A stretch of DNA of 64,000 nt from Paenibacillus polymyxa (GTDB lineage Bacteria > Bacillota > Bacilli > Paenibacillales > Paenibacillaceae): NCBI RefSeq assembly GCF_015710975.1, contig NZ_CP049783.1, forward strand, positions 1,788,501 to 1,852,500. The letters run 5' to 3'. The translations under genes were made by a program, and so were the position numbers. The notes beneath the pieces are model-generated. The model was given only the letters and a program-made list of their open reading frames with translations. It ran no database searches and was not told the DNA's origin. Positions 21,063-30,435 of the stretch are shown here, piece by piece (the stretch's first letter is position 1; each line of letters starts with the position of its first letter).

Positions 21063-22025
21063 CTACCTTAACGCAATCCAGAGCGCTCCAGCAAGCAGCA
21101 AAAGCGATACCGTGAAAGCATATCCCAACCAGCGTGGATTTCCTCTTTTGACAGATGATTGCCTGACATGCGCGGAAGCCAGACGCGACCAAGCTCGGGC
21201 CGCTGCACGAGTATCGGAATATTCCCCACGTACTGCACCCAGCAGCCATTCGGCGTAGGGGCGTAATACACGACTGCGACGAATAATGACTGTCAATTCT
21301 GCCGTATTACGTAGCTGCGGCAGCCTACTCGCAGCCGCCTTTAACGATTCGCTCTCCAATATATGAACCGTTAAAAGAGCAAAGGCAAACAGATCATACT
21401 GGGGATCAGCATTTCGGCTACCAGCATTCCAAAATCCCCTATCGTACCATTCTGTAAATTGTTTAACACTCCGACCTGCAAGGGACACGCCACCATAATC
21501 AATCAACTCAGCCTCTCCATAGGCATTGACCAATATATTTTGAGGCTTCAGGTCGCCAAACACCCATCCTGCCTGATGGAGATCGGCCAGACGATTCAGT
21601 ATGCCAGTCCCAGCCACACCATACCATTCAGACCCTTTGGCTGCCACAAATTTATGAAGCGGATCTCCTTTAACGTATCGCATAACATAAAAGGGGATCT
21701 CCCCATTGCGTAACACTACATCATCCACTTCAAACAAGAAGGAAGGATTCCCATTCCGCTGGAGGGCAGCCTGAGTCCCTTGAGACTGTAATGTGGTCAG
21801 CACATTAATCTCCGATTGCAGATCAAGCGTGTTCTTTCCCATTTTGAGAGCAAATTGCCGATCGGCCTGTGCTTCTTTTACCAAATATACAGTTCCGTTC
21901 GCTCCCCGGCCCAGCAAGCGCTGGATGACATAGCTACTCCGCTTCCACTTGCCCTTGATGACCGTTCCGGGTGCAAGAACGGGATCAGACGACGTAGTCA
22001 CCGAGCATCCCTTCTCCTTTGCCAT
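21063..22025 (-). CDS. yabT: YabT-like serine/threonine protein kinase, C-terminal membrane anchor
   Basis: A 320-residue Hanks-type kinase. It shows the glycine loop GRGANGTVY at 39-47, the lysine K61, an acidic partner near E72, a catalytic loop FGDLKPQN at 156-163 (HRD replaced by FGD, catalytic D158 kept), and IDYGG at 175-179 in place of DFG. One hydrophobic helix close to the C-terminus (LGYAFTVSLLLLAGALWIAL) anchors it. The B. subtilis counterpart YabT phosphorylates RecA during sporulation. Overlaps the VWA gene upstream by 41 bases, which lies next to spoIIE, so expression with sporulation genes is likely. Confidence 0.9.
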   Translation of the reverse strand: MAKEKGCSVTTSSDPVLAPGTVIKGKWKRSSYVIQRLLGRGANGTVYLVKEAQADRQFALKMGKNTLDLQSEINVLTTLQSQGTQAALQRNGNPSFLFEVDDVVLRNGEIPFYVMRYVKGDPLHKFVAAKGSEWYGVAGTGILNRLADLHQAGWVFGDLKPQNILVNAYGEAELIDYGGVSLAGRSVKQFTEWYDRGFWNAGSRNADPQYDLFAFALLTVHILESESLKAAASRLPQLRNTAELTVIIRRSRVLRPYAEWLLGAVRGEYSDTRAAARAWSRLASAHVRQSSVKRGNPRWLGYAFTVSLLLLAGALWIALR

Positions 22026-22734
22026 AGGATTCTTCCAGATCTTTCTGTTCCCCTAGTGTAACATATCGGTAATAATCAATCACTTGTAAAATGGCTGGTC
22101 CTGTCGGTGTCGCTCCTTTCATCCGCAAGCGTCCGAATATCGATTTGATCTGGTCTAGCTCAGAGGTCCACCCGATATCCATGACTGCGTCTTCTCCCAT
22201 TCGTCCACCCGGAAAATGAAATACAGATATACGGCTGAGTCCGCTTCTGGACTGTAAACTGAGCAGCAAATCGCGGATACTATCCTCTACAGCAGGCAGC
22301 TTAGGCTTCATGCTTGCACTTGCATCAATGAGTAAAGCAATTTCCAGAGGGCTTGTTTCTGTCAGTTCATCCATTACCTCAACTACCTGAGCTCGTTTGG
22401 CCGGAGGCAGTTCACCGATATGCCGGGCGCCGCCCTCACCCAAAATGTGCGTTAACTCTCTATTAACCGCCTGCTGAATCGTTTGAACCACTGTTTTGCG
22501 CGTCATCATTTGCATGGTTTGCGCCAACTGCTTCGTACCGACGATTTGGCTAAACCCTCCCCCTGCTTTAGCAATTTCCTGAATTTCTGCGCTCCCAAGC
22601 TCGCCGATAGTTCCATAATCTATGACTCCGGCGACGTTCACTGTAATTCCCTCACGTAAAGCTTGGGCAGCCGCCATTACTGGGCTAACCCCTACGTTAG
22701 AGCATCCATCTGTAATGATCAAAATTTGCTTCAT
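21985..22734 (-). CDS. yabS: VWA-domain protein (YabS-like)
   Basis: A 249-residue protein starting at ATG 22734 (MKQILIITDGCSNVG), with GGAGGT 9 bases upstream. It has a von Willebrand A type fold with the metal-site motif DASAS in LLIDASASMKPK near residue 150. No signal peptide is seen. It lies between spoIIE and the kinase, which it overlaps, as yabS does in B. subtilis. The function is not known; the VWA fold usually mediates protein contacts. Confidence 0.88.
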   Translation of the reverse strand: MKQILIITDGCSNVGVSPVMAAAQALREGITVNVAGVIDYGTIGELGSAEIQEIAKAGGGFSQIVGTKQLAQTMQMMTRKTVVQTIQQAVNRELTHILGEGGARHIGELPPAKRAQVVEVMDELTETSPLEIALLIDASASMKPKLPAVEDSIRDLLLSLQSRSGLSRISVFHFPGGRMGEDAVMDIGWTSELDQIKSIFGRLRMKGATPTGPAILQVIDYYRYVTLGEQKDLEESYGKGEGMLGDYVV

Positions 22735-22860
22735 CGCTTTTTGACCTCCGCTTCCTCTTAATCTATTCCGATAGATTCTATCTTTGCCTAATCCGGAACG
22801 ATTCAAACGAAGGATGCGGATTTTTAAAAATGAATAAGCAATTTCCCGGGCAATGTCAGT

Positions 22861-25368
22861 CTAGCTCACCGTCCGCGGACGTTCCAACCACCTCATGCCA
22901 GGTACATGAAGGGTGGCCCACTCTGGGCGAAAGTGATCAATTTTACTAACAACTACAGTCATATCATCATAGATTTGATTTTGTTGGTATCGAATAACCC
23001 GTTCTAGCAAACAATCGGCCAGTTCCTGTGGATCCTCACTTTCAATTTCCTGAATCATGCGTTTCATCCATATTTCTTTATTGACTGCATAACCCGGTGA
23101 ATCGTATATACCGTCTGTTATCATAATGAGAATATCTCCTGGCTGGAGTTGCAGTGACACCAAATCAACCTCGATATCCTGTATAATGCCAATCGGTAAA
23201 TTGCTTGCAGATACGGGAATGACCTCCTCCCCTCTTTTAATAAAGCTCGGTGTAGATCCAATCTTCATAAAGGTTGTCCGGGCCGTATACTGATCAATCA
23301 GCGCCATATCCACCGTAGCATACATTTCCTCAGGTGATCGGAGCATCAGGACAGAGTTAACCGACTTGATCGCTAATTTTTCGTCCATACCTGATTGCAG
23401 TAGTTCTTCCAAAATGTTAAGTGCTGCACTGCTCTCTTGCTGCGCACGCTCTCCGTTCCCCATACCGTCACTTAAAGAGACTGCGAAAGTCCCATTCCCT
23501 AACTCCATCATGCTATAACTGTCTCCTGAGAAGAAATCGCCTCCTTTGGCCGCACTAGCTACTCCTGTAGCAATCTCATACGTTTTAGCAGAGCCGAACA
23601 TGACTGTAGCCAAGCCTTGGCGGCGATCTGCCGCCGTTTCGCGCATGACAGCTATATGCTCGTCCAGTATGTCCGACAGCAGTGGAGCAATGATTTTCCG
23701 ACATTCATCAAATCCCCTTGTATAGGCATGGACAATCTCTATTTCAACCTGACCTGCATCCAGGCTAATAATCTCAATGGATTGGATGGACAAGCCGAGT
23801 CGATCAAGAGCCTCTCGGATTTGCTCTTCCTGCCGATGCATGGTCTGCCCTTCTCGCTGAATTTCCCGCGCTAAATCCTCCATAATTTGCGATACACCGG
23901 ATAGCTGGTCAGCAACAAGCTGACGACTATCGTATACTTGGCGCTTCCACTGCATATTATGTTGGTAGAGACTATACTGCTGCTTCATTACCTGCAGGAC
24001 AGCGCCCGTCTTGGCACATGCCTTGCTCCATTGTGGCGGCATCTGCTCCGGCTCCAAATCAGGATTATCCTCAATGGCGCTCATCATTTCCGTCATATAC
24101 TGATGGGTTTGCATAAACTTGCCGTCCCAGCACTGCTCGCACTTAAAGCAAGAGGCACAGGTTCCTTCCGCCACCGCATTCATAAAGTGTTCCATTTCTC
24201 CGTCCGGTTTTGCTCCCTCACTCGCAGATATCTGATGGAAGCTGCGCGATAGCTGGCTGAATACACGGGAAAATTTCGTCACCCGCTCGGCAGTGAGATC
24301 ACGAACTCTTTTGGCATATTCATGCTGGGACTTGGCGTGATCCTGCGTACCAGGGACATAGGTAGAAACCGCTTTAAAGAAACTTTTTGGAGTCATTAAA
24401 AATAATAGAATTGCCGCGCAGCTCTCCCAGGTTGATGTCAACACGTCCCCAGTCCCATCCAAATAGATCGTCAAAATGGAGGAGCCCAACAGCATGCCAA
24501 GAGCCACTGCACCTTTTCTCCCTTCACGCAGCATTCCTGCCAGCAAACCTGCAAAAGCAAGTAGACTCATCTGCACAATTGCGGACATATTGGCCAGGCT
24601 TAAAATTAAACCGGTAATCACACCGACCGAGGCACCCAACGAAGCACCTCCCACCAAAGCAAACACCAAGACCAAATATCGTGAAAGCACATGATCGACA
24701 GACAGTGAATGAACGGTCCATCCTACTGCTCCCGTCATCACAGAGGCTAATAGAATAATCAGACACAAAATTTCTTCGTTCTTCAATTGGCTTGCCTTCT
24801 TGCGGTACGTAAACAGCGGTATGGCCTGTGTGAACACCAATGTAAGCATAAAACTGAGCACCGCATCCGTTCCCACAATGACAAGCTCATACCATGTAAA
24901 GGCCGGAGCCATCACGGCGTTAAATAAATTGACCATAAACACAGACAAGAAGACCATAAGCGGGGCATAGGATAATTCCAGACGATCGAAGGTACGTAGC
25001 CCGCGATACAGGAGATAAAATACGATTAGCTCACCACCAATCATGAACAACGATGGGTAAGGAGCTAACAGGCTGCCTAGCACAACGGATACAGCTACAG
25101 GCAGCATTAGATCACGCCGAAGGAACGTAATGACCGCAAAATAAGCGAGGGCAAAAGGAGAAAGCTCGTCCAAAATAGTGGCGCGTCCCAGTAGAACTCC
25201 CATAGCTGACAATAGCAGCATCCATCTTTGCGCGGTTACCCATTGCACCATTTTATGTGAATCGAGCCGTTTCTTGAGTCTGGAAGGCCAACCTTCCGTA
25301 CGCTCTTTGGATTTGGACTTTCTAGATTTTAACCCCGGAAAATGTACCACGTTCCATTTCTCCATCAT
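22861..25368 (-). CDS. spoIIE: stage II sporulation protein E, PP2C phosphatase
   Basis: Membrane phosphatase that dephosphorylates SpoIIAA to activate sigma-F in the forespore and binds FtsZ at the polar septum. The 835 residues comprise a multi-span N-terminal region (about 45-330, ten or so hydrophobic segments), a central regulatory region and a C-terminal PP2C/SpoIIE domain with FSGDSYSMMELGNGTF and SLSDGMGNGERA, which carry metal-binding aspartates. A cysteine group CASCFKCEQC lies in the central part. Length matches the family. An upstream Spo0A-type promoter is plausible. Confidence 0.97.
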   Translation of the reverse strand: MMEKWNVVHFPGLKSRKSKSKERTEGWPSRLKKRLDSHKMVQWVTAQRWMLLLSAMGVLLGRATILDELSPFALAYFAVITFLRRDLMLPVAVSVVLGSLLAPYPSLFMIGGELIVFYLLYRGLRTFDRLELSYAPLMVFLSVFMVNLFNAVMAPAFTWYELVIVGTDAVLSFMLTLVFTQAIPLFTYRKKASQLKNEEILCLIILLASVMTGAVGWTVHSLSVDHVLSRYLVLVFALVGGASLGASVGVITGLILSLANMSAIVQMSLLAFAGLLAGMLREGRKGAVALGMLLGSSILTIYLDGTGDVLTSTWESCAAILLFLMTPKSFFKAVSTYVPGTQDHAKSQHEYAKRVRDLTAERVTKFSRVFSQLSRSFHQISASEGAKPDGEMEHFMNAVAEGTCASCFKCEQCWDGKFMQTHQYMTEMMSAIEDNPDLEPEQMPPQWSKACAKTGAVLQVMKQQYSLYQHNMQWKRQVYDSRQLVADQLSGVSQIMEDLAREIQREGQTMHRQEEQIREALDRLGLSIQSIEIISLDAGQVEIEIVHAYTRGFDECRKIIAPLLSDILDEHIAVMRETAADRRQGLATVMFGSAKTYEIATGVASAAKGGDFFSGDSYSMMELGNGTFAVSLSDGMGNGERAQQESSAALNILEELLQSGMDEKLAIKSVNSVLMLRSPEEMYATVDMALIDQYTARTTFMKIGSTPSFIKRGEEVIPVSASNLPIGIIQDIEVDLVSLQLQPGDILIMITDGIYDSPGYAVNKEIWMKRMIQEIESEDPQELADCLLERVIRYQQNQIYDDMTVVVSKIDHFRPEWATLHVPGMRWLERPRTVS

Positions 25369-25403
25369 GCGTCAGGCACCCCATTCATCAATTTGATGTT
25401 CTC

Positions 25404-25470
25404 ATCTTAAACCGGAACGATTGAGAAAGTTTGTCAGAACCTCACGTCTTATTCCAAGAAATTTCCGACA
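25404..25470 (-). promoter_or_regulatory. candidate Spo0A-dependent long-spacer promoter of spoIIE
   Basis: Minus strand CTGACA (25432-25437) and TAAGAT (25404-25409) are 22 bases apart, the unusual spacing known for the B. subtilis spoIIE and spoIIG promoters. A near 0A box TGTCGGA (one mismatch) lies at 25464-25470. Confidence 0.4.
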
Positions 25471-25805
25471 AAAAAACGTGCCGCGCGAAAGGACAGAGCA
25501 TCCCCCTGTACATCAAGCTGCGCCCGTATGGAAGCAGATGGAAGTTGTATCACTCCACGCCTTGCACGGCCTCTGTATGTCGTCCACCCTGATGCCCAGA
25601 CTAGCGATTTGCACAGAAGATAGACGGAAAACCGTTGGAGTTTGTCGGACGATTATGTCCACACGACAAAAAAAACATCCAACATTTCAGTACGATGCTT
25701 CTTCTCTTCTTCATGAAACTACTAATCTTAAAAATGTGCCTGTACACCTCCGCCCAAATGTATTGCCCGCAGCCACAGCTTGTCGCATCTCTTGTCGGTA
25801 GAACG
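25471..25805. other. intergenic stretch without recognised gene
   Basis: Between the spoIIE promoter region and the yabR terminator. B. subtilis has tRNA genes near here; I see no tRNA T-loop or acceptor pattern. Short open frames on the plus strand lack ribosome sites and family features. Confidence 0.5.
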
Positions 25806-25842
25806 CAAAAAAACCGTAGCAGTCTTTCGACTGTACGGTTTT
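25806..25842 (-). terminator. rho-independent terminator after yabR
   Basis: Stem AAAACCGTA-CAGTC/GACTG-TACGGTTTT with a four-base loop and a T7 run on the minus strand. Confidence 0.9.
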
Positions 25843-25874
25843 CCGTGTATGGTTGATACGGTTGTCAAAGTGAA

Positions 25875-26390
25875 TTAAACACGCTTCGCGCCGCGTCCTC
25901 CGCGTTTACCTTCGGTGTTCTTTTTCAGCGACGAAATGCGTTCCTCACTATCTTTCAGGAAGCGTGACATTTTATCCTCAAATGAAGGTTTACCCGGTGC
26001 AGGCTTGAAAGAACGGCCTCCACGATCGCGGTTGAAACCACCACCGCGTCCCTGACTTGGACCTGAACCTCCGCCGCCAAAACGGTCTCCTCCGCCTGGT
26101 CCTCCTGTACGCTCCGGTCTTGGAGCTCTTGGGGGACGGGCTTCACTTGCCGGCTTATCAATCGTTTGCTTAATGGAAAGTCCGATTTTGCCATCTTTGT
26201 CAACATTAATGACTTTCACCGTCACAACATCATTAATCTTCAGGTGGTCGTTAACATCCTTAACATAATTATCGGCGATTTCCGAGATGTGAACGAGACC
26301 CGTGACACCTCCAGACAAATCCACAAATGCTCCAAAATGCGTGATGCCTGTCACTTTGCCCTCTAACTTGGTGCCCACTTCAATTGCCAT
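25875..26390 (-). CDS. yabR: S1-domain RNA-binding protein (YabR-like)
   Basis: A 171-residue protein with one S1 domain at about residues 1-72 (GTKLEGKVTGITHFGAFVDL, VHISEIADNYVKD, KVINVDKDGKIGLS), followed by a basic, Gly/Arg/Pro-rich tail (about 80-170) that resembles an RNA-binding low-complexity segment. Start ATG 26390 begins the S1 domain; an in-frame upstream extension has no family support. It has its own promoter and terminator. Same place as yabR, between divIC and spoIIE. The related GSP13 is a stress and ribosome-associated protein. Confidence 0.9.
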   Translation of the reverse strand: MAIEVGTKLEGKVTGITHFGAFVDLSGGVTGLVHISEIADNYVKDVNDHLKINDVVTVKVINVDKDGKIGLSIKQTIDKPASEARPPRAPRPERTGGPGGGDRFGGGGSGPSQGRGGGFNRDRGGRSFKPAPGKPSFEDKMSRFLKDSEERISSLKKNTEGKRGGRGAKRV

Positions 26391-26460
26391 AGAATAAAAT
26401 GATCCTCCCTTAAAATATACAACCGATTTTTTTGCAAAAAAATCCCGCTGTGGTGATTTG

Positions 26461-26489
26461 ATTATACAAAATGGCGGAACCAAGGTCAA
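26461..26489 (-). promoter_or_regulatory. sigma-A promoter of yabR
   Basis: Minus strand -35 TTGACC (26484-26489), 17-base spacer, -10 TATAAT (26461-26466). Confidence 0.7.
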
Positions 26490-26513
26490 CTAAGCATTGG
26501 CCCGATAATGCCT

Positions 26514-26843
26514 CTATTTTTGATCTCCGATGATTGGCGTCTCTTCCGGTTTGTAAAGACCGTACTTACTTCTAGCAATTTCTCCAATGTACTCAGGGTC
26601 CTTGAGACGATTCACTTCGGTTTGAAGCTGTTGTTCCGTTTGTGTAGCAGCTTGCTTCTGTTTTTCCTTCTGGGTGAGCTGTTCACTTCGATCGGCCATG
26701 ATCATGCCTTGAGAAAAAAAGGTGAATATGGCCCAACTACCAAAGGCGGCAAGCGATAGCAACCAAATCATGATTCGCCTGCGCCCGCCCGCATTGGACT
26801 TGGACGTAGGAGATGAATGGCGATCTACAGACGAATTACGCAT
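26514..26843 (-). CDS. divIC: septum formation initiator DivIC/FtsB family
   Basis: Bitopic division protein that forms a complex with FtsL and DivIB. The 109 residues give a basic N-terminal cytoplasmic part, one membrane helix at about 25-45 (IMIWLLSLAAFGSWAIFTFF), then a coiled coil (about 55-85) and the conserved DPEYIGEIARSKYGL segment. The ATG at 26843 has AAGGGGGT six bases upstream; an ATG six codons earlier contains that ribosome site and is less likely. It overlaps or abuts yabQ, as in B. subtilis. Confidence 0.94.
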   Translation of the reverse strand: MRNSSVDRHSSPTSKSNAGGRRRIMIWLLSLAAFGSWAIFTFFSQGMIMADRSEQLTQKEKQKQAATQTEQQLQTEVNRLKDPEYIGEIARSKYGLYKPEETPIIGDQK

Positions 26844-26847
26844 GATA

Positions 26848-27426
26848 CTACCCCCTTCCAAACCATCTTTTTGCTGTATTTTTCAGTCTGATACCTAGCT
26901 TTATGAGCAGATCTGGCGTCTTCCAGCGCGCTATAAGCGGACGGATCAACCAAAGAATCGGCTTCCAAACCGGCATCAGGATGTATATCAGCATCCTTCC
27001 TAGGAACACAATAAGTGCCCATGTCCATCCGACCAGCTTGCGTAACAGCCGATACAGCGCTAACACCGGAAGAACAATCAGGATGCGCAGTATGCTGTTC
27101 ACGATCAACGTCAGTCTGCGAACGATCTCTATTAACATTACCACAAAACGTTGGGTTGTAACACTAAAGGCCCAAAAATAGAGCCAAACCCCCAAAAGTA
27201 GTCCTAAAAAGACATAAAACCGCAGCTCACCGCGATTACTCGCGTATAGCACACGGAAAATAAACAAAGCCGAGGCCACCCAATACAGCACGTCCAACAT
27301 ATGAACACTCCAACGGGCAAAATGAAAGCGGATTGACAGCACCCGGTAGCTGTCAAATACCACTCCCATCGCTATGCCCGACAATAGCATCCACGTCAAT
27401 GTCAGCCATTGTGTGTAAGGGTTCAT
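26848..27426 (-). CDS. yabQ: spore cortex biosynthesis membrane protein YabQ
   Basis: In Bacillus YabQ is a mother-cell membrane protein needed for spore cortex formation. The 192 residues have several membrane helices (about 8-25, 41-60, 68-92, 110-130, and a shorter one at 137-155) and a basic tail. The start overlaps the yabP stop by four bases. Position between yabP and divIC is the same as in B. subtilis; the sequence itself is variable in the family, so assignment rests on both. Confidence 0.9.
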   Translation of the reverse strand: MNPYTQWLTLTWMLLSGIAMGVVFDSYRVLSIRFHFARWSVHMLDVLYWVASALFIFRVLYASNRGELRFYVFLGLLLGVWLYFWAFSVTTQRFVVMLIEIVRRLTLIVNSILRILIVLPVLALYRLLRKLVGWTWALIVFLGRMLIYILMPVWKPILWLIRPLIARWKTPDLLIKLGIRLKNTAKRWFGRG

Positions 27427-27707
27427 TTGAAGAGCTTGCCGAATAGGCTTTTTCCGTTTTTGGCCGGGGCCCCAGGCTCTAGGTAGACGAGGGAAGTAAT
27501 CAGACCTTCAATGGACAGCAGCCCCTCTTCCAGACTGAGGTTTTTGATATGTAAATGTTGTCCGCGAATGGTGAGATGGCCCAGCTCGGTCTGAAGCAAA
27601 AACTCTTCACTGTCAAAGCTCTCCACATTGCTGACGCCTGAAATGTCGAGCTGCTTGCGGCTTTGCATGCGCAGATCATGGTGCTTGGACTTCCCTTGTT
27701 CAATCAT
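27423..27707 (-). CDS. yabP: sporulation protein YabP
   Basis: A 94-residue protein of the YabP/YqfC family, needed in Bacillus for spore coat and cortex assembly. Recognisable segments are HDLRMQSRKQLDISGVSNVESFD, TELGHLTIRGQHLHI and LEEGLLSIEGLI. Start ATG 27707 has GGAGGGG 8 bases upstream; the frame extends upstream without support. It precedes yabQ with an overlapping stop/start and lies downstream of rqcP, separated by a terminator, so yabP-yabQ form their own unit, probably with divIC. Confidence 0.93.
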   Translation of the reverse strand: MIEQGKSKHHDLRMQSRKQLDISGVSNVESFDSEEFLLQTELGHLTIRGQHLHIKNLSLEEGLLSIEGLITSLVYLEPGAPAKNGKSLFGKLFK

Positions 27708-27810
27708 GGCATGTACCCCTCCTTCTGTTCTTAGCTTATGAAGGGGTGGGCATGATTTAGAACCGCATTGGTTATTCACGAGCATATATTAGACGAAAGC
27801 TCATCATCCA

Positions 27811-27850
27811 AAAGAAAAAGCATCCCTTCATAAGATATGAAGGAATGCTT
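27811..27850 (-). terminator. rho-independent terminator after rqcP
   Basis: AAGCATCCCTTCATA pairs imperfectly with TATGAAGGAATGCTT; TTTTTC follows on the minus strand. Confidence 0.85.
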
Positions 27851-27885
27851 CTATGTACAACGTTATGAGAAAATCAGATGTCTGC

Positions 27886-28164
27886 TTACCAGTTCAAACC
27901 GTTGTCCCTGGCAATAGGCTCTTCCTTTACCAAAGTGTACATACTTGCAGCCTCGTCCTTGCGTGTAGTGTCGGCGAGCCGTTCCACTCGCACGGTCACC
28001 AGCTTCTGGCCAAATTGGACGGTAATTTCATCGCCCACTTTGACCGCACTGCTCGGCTTGGCTTCGCGTCCATTCACCAGCACTCTCCCTTGTTCAGAGA
28101 CGTCCTTGGCTACTGTACGACGCTTAATCAGCCGCGAGACTTTCAAGAATTTATCAAGACGCAT
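27886..28164 (-). CDS. rqcP: S4-domain ribosome quality control protein RqcP
   Basis: A 92-residue Hsp15-like RNA-binding protein (yabO in B. subtilis) that acts with RqcH in adding alanine tails on stalled 50S subunits. The S4 motif MRLDKFLKVSRLIKRRTVAKD at the N-terminus and QGRVLVNGREAKPSSAVKVGD are visible. The start overlaps the hup stop by one base, so co-translation with the histone-like protein is likely. Confidence 0.94.
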   Translation of the reverse strand: MRLDKFLKVSRLIKRRTVAKDVSEQGRVLVNGREAKPSSAVKVGDEITVQFGQKLVTVRVERLADTTRKDEAASMYTLVKEEPIARDNGLNW

Positions 28165-28436
28165 TAGTTAACGGCTTCTTTAAGCTTATTACCGGCTTTA
28201 AAAGCAGGAACGGTCGATTCTGGAATTTCAATCGTGTTGCCGGTTTGTGGATTGCGGCCTGTACGGCTAGAACGCTTGCGCGTTTCGAAAGTACCAAAGC
28301 CGATCAGTTGTACTTTGTCGCCACTCGCAAGTGCATCTGTAATTTCACCAAGTACGCCATTCAATACAGCTTCAACGTCACGTTTGCTCAAACCGCTTTT
28401 GCTGGAAATATTGTTGATCAGATCTGTCTTGTTCAT
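28164..28436 (-). CDS. hup: DNA-binding protein HU (HBsu-like)
   Basis: Nucleoid protein that bends DNA. The 90 residues match HU length, with MNKTDLINNISSKSGLSKRDVE, GFGTFETRKRSSRTGRNPQTG (the beta-arm) and IPESTVPAFKAGNKLKE. A strong GGAGGC site and a candidate promoter precede it. Bacillus has hup elsewhere; placing it upstream of rqcP is known from Paenibacillus and other Firmicutes as I recall. Confidence 0.95.
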   Translation of the reverse strand: MNKTDLINNISSKSGLSKRDVEAVLNGVLGEITDALASGDKVQLIGFGTFETRKRSSRTGRNPQTGNTIEIPESTVPAFKAGNKLKEAVN

Positions 28437-28483
28437 AAGATAAAAGCCTCCTAAATGTCAAAAAATAATCATCACGCTACATA

Positions 28484-28512
28484 TCCATAAATGGAGCAGA
28501 CGTGAGGTCCAA
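28484..28512 (-). promoter_or_regulatory. candidate sigma-A promoter of hup
   Basis: Minus strand -35 TTGGAC (28507-28512), 17-base spacer, -10 TATGGA (28484-28489). Confidence 0.4.
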
Positions 28513-28606
28513 CTGTGGCCGTAGCCTTTCTGAATACTACTGTAACATGTTAACTATAGGCTACAGTTATTTTCAGAATTATTACAAGTTATTCGGGCTT
28601 GTCCTT

Positions 28607-28634
28607 AAAAATCCTGCAATGACAGGCGTTTTTT
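28607..28634 (-). terminator. weak terminator-like hairpin downstream of mazG
   Basis: CCTG/CAGG stem with a six-base loop, with T-runs on both strands. It lies in the 333-base gap between mazG and hup, which otherwise holds only the hup promoter. Confidence 0.35.
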
Positions 28635-28769
28635 ATTCGACCCCCAGTTAAGCCAACATCCTACTACAAAACTCTGCCCATTGGCAAGTCTGCTCAAGCT
28701 GGGCGTGTTTTCAACCCTGCTTATGTCTCATTTTACTGGCCCATACAGCCAAAGATCAAATCTATGGAG

Positions 28770-30268
28770 TCAATCTCTATCAAGGAGCTTTTTCGCTTCC
28801 TGCCAGTAGGTCTCCATTTCATCTACACTGCTGTCTTCGGGACGACGTCCCTGCTCGCGTAATTTCTGCTCAATATACTGGAAACGGCTCACAAATTTGC
28901 GATTAGTGGCTGACAGCGCCTCCTCTGGATCTACTTCCATGAACCGGGCTGCATTCACGGCAACAAATAACACATCGCCCAACTCCAGCAACTGAGCTTC
29001 CACGGAATGCCCTTCCCGAACCGCTTCCTTCAACTCAGCCACTTCTTCGTCCAGTTTATCAAATACGCCTTCAATGCTATCCCAGTTAAAGCCTACTTTA
29101 GCTGCTTTTTTCTGGAGCTTGTACGATTTCATAAGAGCAGGTAGATCACGGGGAACCCCATCCAGCACGGAAGGGTCTGCTGCCGTTGTACCTTTAAGTC
29201 GTTTTTCCTCAGCCTTCATCTGTTCCCAGTTTTGCAGCGCCTCTTCCGCATCATTCGCTTGATTATCACCGAACACATGCGGGTGACGGAAAATAAGCTT
29301 ATCGTTCAGCCCTTGGATCACATCATAGACATTGAAGGTTCCGACTTCCTCTTCCATTTGGGCATGCAGCAAAATTTGTAACAACAGATCGCCGAGCTCT
29401 TCCTTCATATGCTCAGGATCATCCTCATCTATAGTTTCAATGACCTCATACGTTTCCTCGATCAGATTTTTGCGGATCGATTGATGTGTCTGTTCGCGAT
29501 CCCATGGACAGCCTTCTGGACTGCGCAAAATATCGACAATCTCATGTAGACGGTCAAAAGAACGCCGTTTCAGCGCCTCATCCTCACTGCGAGGTATGTA
29601 CACCAAGGATAGGTTCCCGTAGCCCTCTACTCGATCCAGCTCGTACAGCGGCACCTTGTGGACTGCTTCCTCACCTTCTACCCCAAGCGCGTGGCCGACA
29701 TACACCTCATAATCGTCAGGATACCGCTCCATCAAGCACAGCTTCACATCGGAAGCCGTAAAGGTGTCATATACCTGTCCGATCAGCGTGTGCAACTGAG
29801 GCTGGAGCCAGCTCGCATCCAGTGTACCTGCATCCAACAGCTGGAAACCCTCAATCGGATCAAAACCAAGACGCACAAAAGCCTCATCCAGGAAACTTTC
29901 GCCCCCAAGATGTTTAGTTCAATCCCTTGCGCAGGACAACGCTCCTTGAGCAACTGCACCGCTGCTTCCGCCACCATCGGGTGACCGGGAACCGCATAGA
30001 CGATTTCGCTTCCGTCTGCCGCCTTAGCAGCTGTTGCCATCAATTGACTGGTAATTTCCTCGTATACCTCTGGAAAAGATTCCTTTGTCTCATATACCGC
30101 ATCAAATGACTCAAAGGCCACTTCAAACTCATCCAGCACTTGAACCGCCGGATGTTCCTTGGTTCGCAGATATAGCGCTGAAGCCCCCCGCATTTTGTTC
30201 AATATCCCTATCGTAAGCTGATCGGGATCTCCCGAGCCCAGACCTACGATCGTTAATGTTACGCTCAT
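28770..30268 (-). pseudogene. mazG: MazG nucleotide pyrophosphohydrolase with N-terminal methylase-like domain (YabN), broken by a one-base deletion near 29904
   Basis: Hydrolyses nucleoside triphosphates to monophosphates; the first half belongs to the tetrapyrrole methylase fold. ATG 30268 (MSVTLTIVGLGSGDPDQ, GGAGG upstream) opens a frame that reads to ...IELNILG and then shifts. The protein resumes in another frame with LDEAFVRLGFDPIEGFQLLDA and carries the MazG motifs EGCPWDREQTHQSIRKN, EEELGDLLLQ and the second MazG copy (ELGDVLFVAVN). The break lies in a C5 run at 29902-29906, where six would restore a 499-residue protein. A homopolymer indel is the likely cause. The C-terminal piece could be translated on its own only from an internal start. 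Confidence 0.88.
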
Positions 30269-30435
30269 ATCCAATCCTCCGTTCCGCAAAAGCAGGATTC
30301 ATGCTCGGAAAAAACACCCGGCGCAATCCAATCCAGCTTCCGCTTCCTTTGCTTTGGCATTTACTATACCACAAAGTTGTATAGGCTCATAAAATGGCTT
30401 GCGCAGCTGTCGCGCGGCAAGTCGTATAACCCCGG

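Noticed and set aside
25369..25874. Possible tRNA genes between spoIIE and yabR as in B. subtilis
   Set aside because: No T-loop GTTCGA-type pattern with pairing arms was found.
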